From: Piscirickettsiaceae bacterium
GTDB taxonomy: Bacteria; Pseudomonadota; Gammaproteobacteria; Methylococcales; Cycloclasticaceae
Direction of reading: 5' to 3'
Assembly (NCBI GenBank): GCA_002401365.1
Contig: NVSW01000099.1
Location: forward strand, 1 to 6,858
Length of the DNA stretch: 6,858 nt
Each line of letters starts with the position of its first letter. Positions within the stretch are counted from its first letter, which is position 1. A model generated the notes under the pieces. It had not been told where the DNA came from. It made no database searches and saw only the letters and a program-made list of their open reading frames with translations. Below, one piece after another: positions 5,040 to 6,858 of the stretch. The translations under genes were made by a program, and so were the position numbers.

Positions 5040-6488
5040 ATGACCGAAACTGAGGTGCGCCATGAGGGCATGCGCATCGGCGGTGAGATCGTCTTCACCG
5101 ATGATGTAATTGAAGTGACTTATCCTTATACTAATGAAGTGGTGGGGACTGTGCCTGCAGGCACGGCCGAACACGCAAAACGCGCGTTCCAGATTGCGGC
5201 CAATTATAAGCCCACCCTCAGCCGCTATGAGCGCAGCAAGATCCTGCAACGTGTGGGCGAACTGATCGGGGAACGTCGCGAGTATTTGGCCAAATGGTTA
5301 ACGCTGGAGCTGGGTATCTGCCAACAGCATGCGATCTATGAAACCAAGCGCGCCCAGGACGTTTACCAGTTTGCGTCGCACCAGGCGTTGAATGATGACG
5401 GAGAGATTTTCTCGTGCGATCTGACCCACAACGGCAAAGAGCGCAAGATCTTTACCAAGCGTGAACCTGTGCGCGCGATCAGCGCGATTACCCCGTTCAA
5501 CCATCCGTTGAATATGGTGAGCCACAAAATCGCACCTTCGGTTGCGACCAACAATTGCATGGTGCTCAAACCGACTGAACTGACGCCGCTCACCGCGATT
5601 GCGCTTGCTGACATTCTTTATAAGGCTGGCCTGCCTTCTGAGATGCTGCAGGTCGTAACCGGTTGGCCCAAAGACATCGGCGAAGAGATGATGATAAATG
5701 AAAACATCGACATCATTACCTTCACAGGCGGTGTGCCCGTGGGCAAGCTGATTGCCTCCAAAGCGGGTTATACCCGTCAGGCGCTTGAACTTGGCGGCAA
5801 TGACCCATTGATTGTCTGCAATGACCTGAACGATGAAGATCTTGAAAAGGCGGCGGTAATTGCGGTTGCCGGTGCCACAGGAAATTCTGGTCAGCGGTGC
5901 ACGGCGATCAAACGAATTCTGGTTCAGGAAAGCGTGGCGGATAAATTCGTTCCGATGGTTCTGGCAAGAGCAAAAGAGATCAAATTCGGTGACCCCCAAG
6001 ATCCAGAGACCCAGCTGGGTTGTGTGATCCATGCGCAGGCGGCGGAACTCTTTGAAAACCGTGTGCTTCAGGCCGAAAAAGAAGGGGCGAAGATCCTGTA
6101 TCACCCGCCACGTCAGGGGGCGCTTTTGCCGCCGATCGTGGTCGATCATGTCCCGCATTCCAGCGAGCTGGTGATGGAAGAGACCTTTGGCCCGATCATC
6201 CCGATTGTCCGCGTCCCGGACAATGATGAGGAGGTCATGAAGATCTCAAACGGAACCAATTTTGGCCTGTCATCCGGTGTTTGCACCAACGATATGAACC
6301 GCGCGATTGCCTATATCAACGGTCTGGATGTGGGCACCTGTAACATCTGGGAACAACCTGGTTACCGAATTGAAACCTCGCCCTTTGGCGGCATCAAAGA
6401 CAGCGGCAACGCGGTCAAAGAAGGCGTAACCGAAGCGATGAAGTTCTTTACCAACGTAAAGACGTATTCACTCCCCTGGCCCAACTGA
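5040..6488 (+). CDS. phnY: Phosphonoacetaldehyde dehydrogenase (NAD+-dependent)
   Basis: This 482-residue member of the aldehyde dehydrogenase superfamily oxidises phosphonoacetaldehyde to phosphonoacetate, the substrate of PhnA. The fold is complete: N154 of TPFNHPLN, K177 of VLKPTE, the coenzyme loop FTGGVPVG (228-235), general base E250 (LELGGNDP), catalytic C287 (NSGQRCTA) and E381 of EETFGPI. Residues reported as substrate contacts in S. meliloti PhnY (R108, H159, R290, C291, R447, from memory) map with a constant offset of four to R104, H155, R286, C287 and R443, which argues for this substrate over a general aldehyde. One small oddity is DSGNAVKEG near 454-462, where most relatives carry a glycine at the position of A458. 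ATG 5040 is chosen over TTG 5019 and ATG 5025 by the AAGGA spacing and agrees with the usual length of about 485. It is the last gene before the terminator. Confidence 0.94.
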   Translation: MTETEVRHEGMRIGGEIVFTDDVIEVTYPYTNEVVGTVPAGTAEHAKRAFQIAANYKPTLSRYERSKILQRVGELIGERREYLAKWLTLELGICQQHAIYETKRAQDVYQFASHQALNDDGEIFSCDLTHNGKERKIFTKREPVRAISAITPFNHPLNMVSHKIAPSVATNNCMVLKPTELTPLTAIALADILYKAGLPSEMLQVVTGWPKDIGEEMMINENIDIITFTGGVPVGKLIASKAGYTRQALELGGNDPLIVCNDLNDEDLEKAAVIAVAGATGNSGQRCTAIKRILVQESVADKFVPMVLARAKEIKFGDPQDPETQLGCVIHAQAAELFENRVLQAEKEGAKILYHPPRQGALLPPIVVDHVPHSSELVMEETFGPIIPIVRVPDNDEEVMKISNGTNFGLSSGVCTNDMNRAIAYINGLDVGTCNIWEQPGYRIETSPFGGIKDSGNAVKEGVTEAMKFFTNVKTYSLPWPN

Positions 6489-6493
6489 ACTGT

Positions 6494-6555
6494 GGGCTTT
6501 CACTGGCGGCCCTGAATAGGGCCGCCTTCTTTCTTGTGCTCTGGTAGTAAAGCCC
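6494..6555. repeat. Outer inverted repeat enclosing the terminator
   Basis: GGGCTTT (6494-6500) and AAAGCCC (6549-6555) are exact reverse complements on either side of the terminator. In a readthrough transcript they could form a second, longer stem around it. Seven bases may be chance. Confidence 0.3.
6505..6535 (+). terminator. Rho-independent terminator after phnY
   Basis: A perfect 9-bp GC-rich stem, GGCGGCCCT (6505-6513) and AGGGCCGCC (6518-6526), encloses the loop GAAT and is followed by TTCTTTCTT (6527-6535). It begins 17 bases after the phnY stop and should end the operon. The opposite strand has no T-run after the stem, so it works in one direction. Confidence 0.88.
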
Positions 6556-6572
6556 GGGCGGAACAGGTCGCG

Positions 6573-6858
6573 ATGGCAATTCTCTCCTTTCTTGTGCAGC
6601 TCTTTGGAGCGACGATGCTACTGCTATTTGCAGTGCGGATGGTGCGCACCGGGATAGAACGAGCATTTGGCGCTGGGTTTCGCCGTATCGTGACGCAAAA
6701 AGCAGGCGCGCTCAGGTCTTCGGCAACTGGGTTGGGACTGGCGCTGATCTTGCAAAGCTCTGCGGCGGTTGCCTTACTTGTGGCAGGGCTTGCTGGTGCG
6801 GGTGAACTGTCCTTTGCAGTAGGACTGGCAGTGATCCTCGGGGCGGATCTAGGATCGG
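6573..6858 (+). CDS. N-terminal part of Na/Pi-cotransporter family membrane protein (3' truncated by window)
   Basis: The frame is open from ATG 6573 to the window end (95 complete codons). The protein begins with a membrane segment (about 5-26, LFGATMLLLFAVRMVRTG), then a polar stretch, then GLGLALILQSSAAVALLVAGLAGAG (53-77) and a further segment ending GADLGS. The QSS[AS]A signature (61-65) and the following Gxx-GT/GS repeat end mark the Na_Pi_cotrans family (NptA/YjbB type), which moves phosphate with or against a sodium gradient and often carries a C-terminal PhoU-like domain, not visible here. The Shine-Dalgarno is weak (AGG at 6565-6567) and the leader after the terminator is only about 37 bases, with no clear promoter. 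It is a separate transcription unit or depends on readthrough. YjbB of E. coli is linked to phosphate export; the direction here is unknown. Confidence 0.75.
   Translation, partial: MAILSFLVQLFGATMLLLFAVRMVRTGIERAFGAGFRRIVTQKAGALRSSATGLGLALILQSSAAVALLVAGLAGAGELSFAVGLAVILGADLGS

Noticed and set aside
5151..5164. Perfect 14-base palindrome GTGCCTGCAGGCAC early in phnY
   Set aside because: It encodes the ordinary VPAGT segment of the enzyme and lies well inside the gene; most likely coding coincidence.
5298..6158. Long open frame on the minus strand (286 codons) opposite phnY
   Set aside because: It is antisense to a fully conserved aldehyde dehydrogenase; its translation is rich in Arg/His/Cys with no recognisable domain, as expected for a shadow frame.

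Overview
The window carries a phosphonate uptake and breakdown operon on the + strand, plus parts of two flanking genes. The probable source is an alphaproteobacterium, perhaps a marine Rhodobacterales member. This rests on the PhnD-PhnC-PhnE-PhnE transporter layout, a PhnA/PhnY pair closely matching the characterised Sinorhizobium meliloti enzymes, and a moderately GC-rich composition. It is an inference; no rRNA or other phylogenetic marker is present.

Layout: (1) 1-255, the C-terminal end of an upstream gene, tentatively an iron-containing alcohol dehydrogenase. (2) 256-311, a short gap with a hairpin and a strong ribosome binding site. (3) 312-3714, phnD (periplasmic binding protein), phnC (ATPase) and two different phnE permeases, tightly packed. 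(4) 3715-3777, a 63-base gap with a short palindrome. (5) 3778-6488, phnA (phosphonoacetate hydrolase) and phnY (phosphonoacetaldehyde dehydrogenase). (6) 6505-6535, a clear Rho-independent terminator. (7) 6573 to the window end, the start of a Na/Pi-cotransporter family membrane protein. No stretch over 300 bases lacks a gene.

How the genes work together: PhnD captures a phosphonate in the periplasm, and PhnC with the PhnE1/PhnE2 pair imports it. PhnY oxidises phosphonoacetaldehyde to phosphonoacetate with NAD+. PhnA hydrolyses phosphonoacetate to acetate and phosphate, so the cell gains P, C and reducing power. Every known metal ligand of PhnA and substrate-contact residue of PhnY that I could place is present, so both enzymes look functional.

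The core system is known. The least explained part is how phosphonoacetaldehyde arises here: the aminotransferase PhnW is not in the window, and the neighbouring gene looks like an alcohol dehydrogenase. That raises the testable idea of a 2-hydroxyethylphosphonate route. No regulator gene, tRNA, rRNA, CRISPR array, insertion sequence or integration site was seen.
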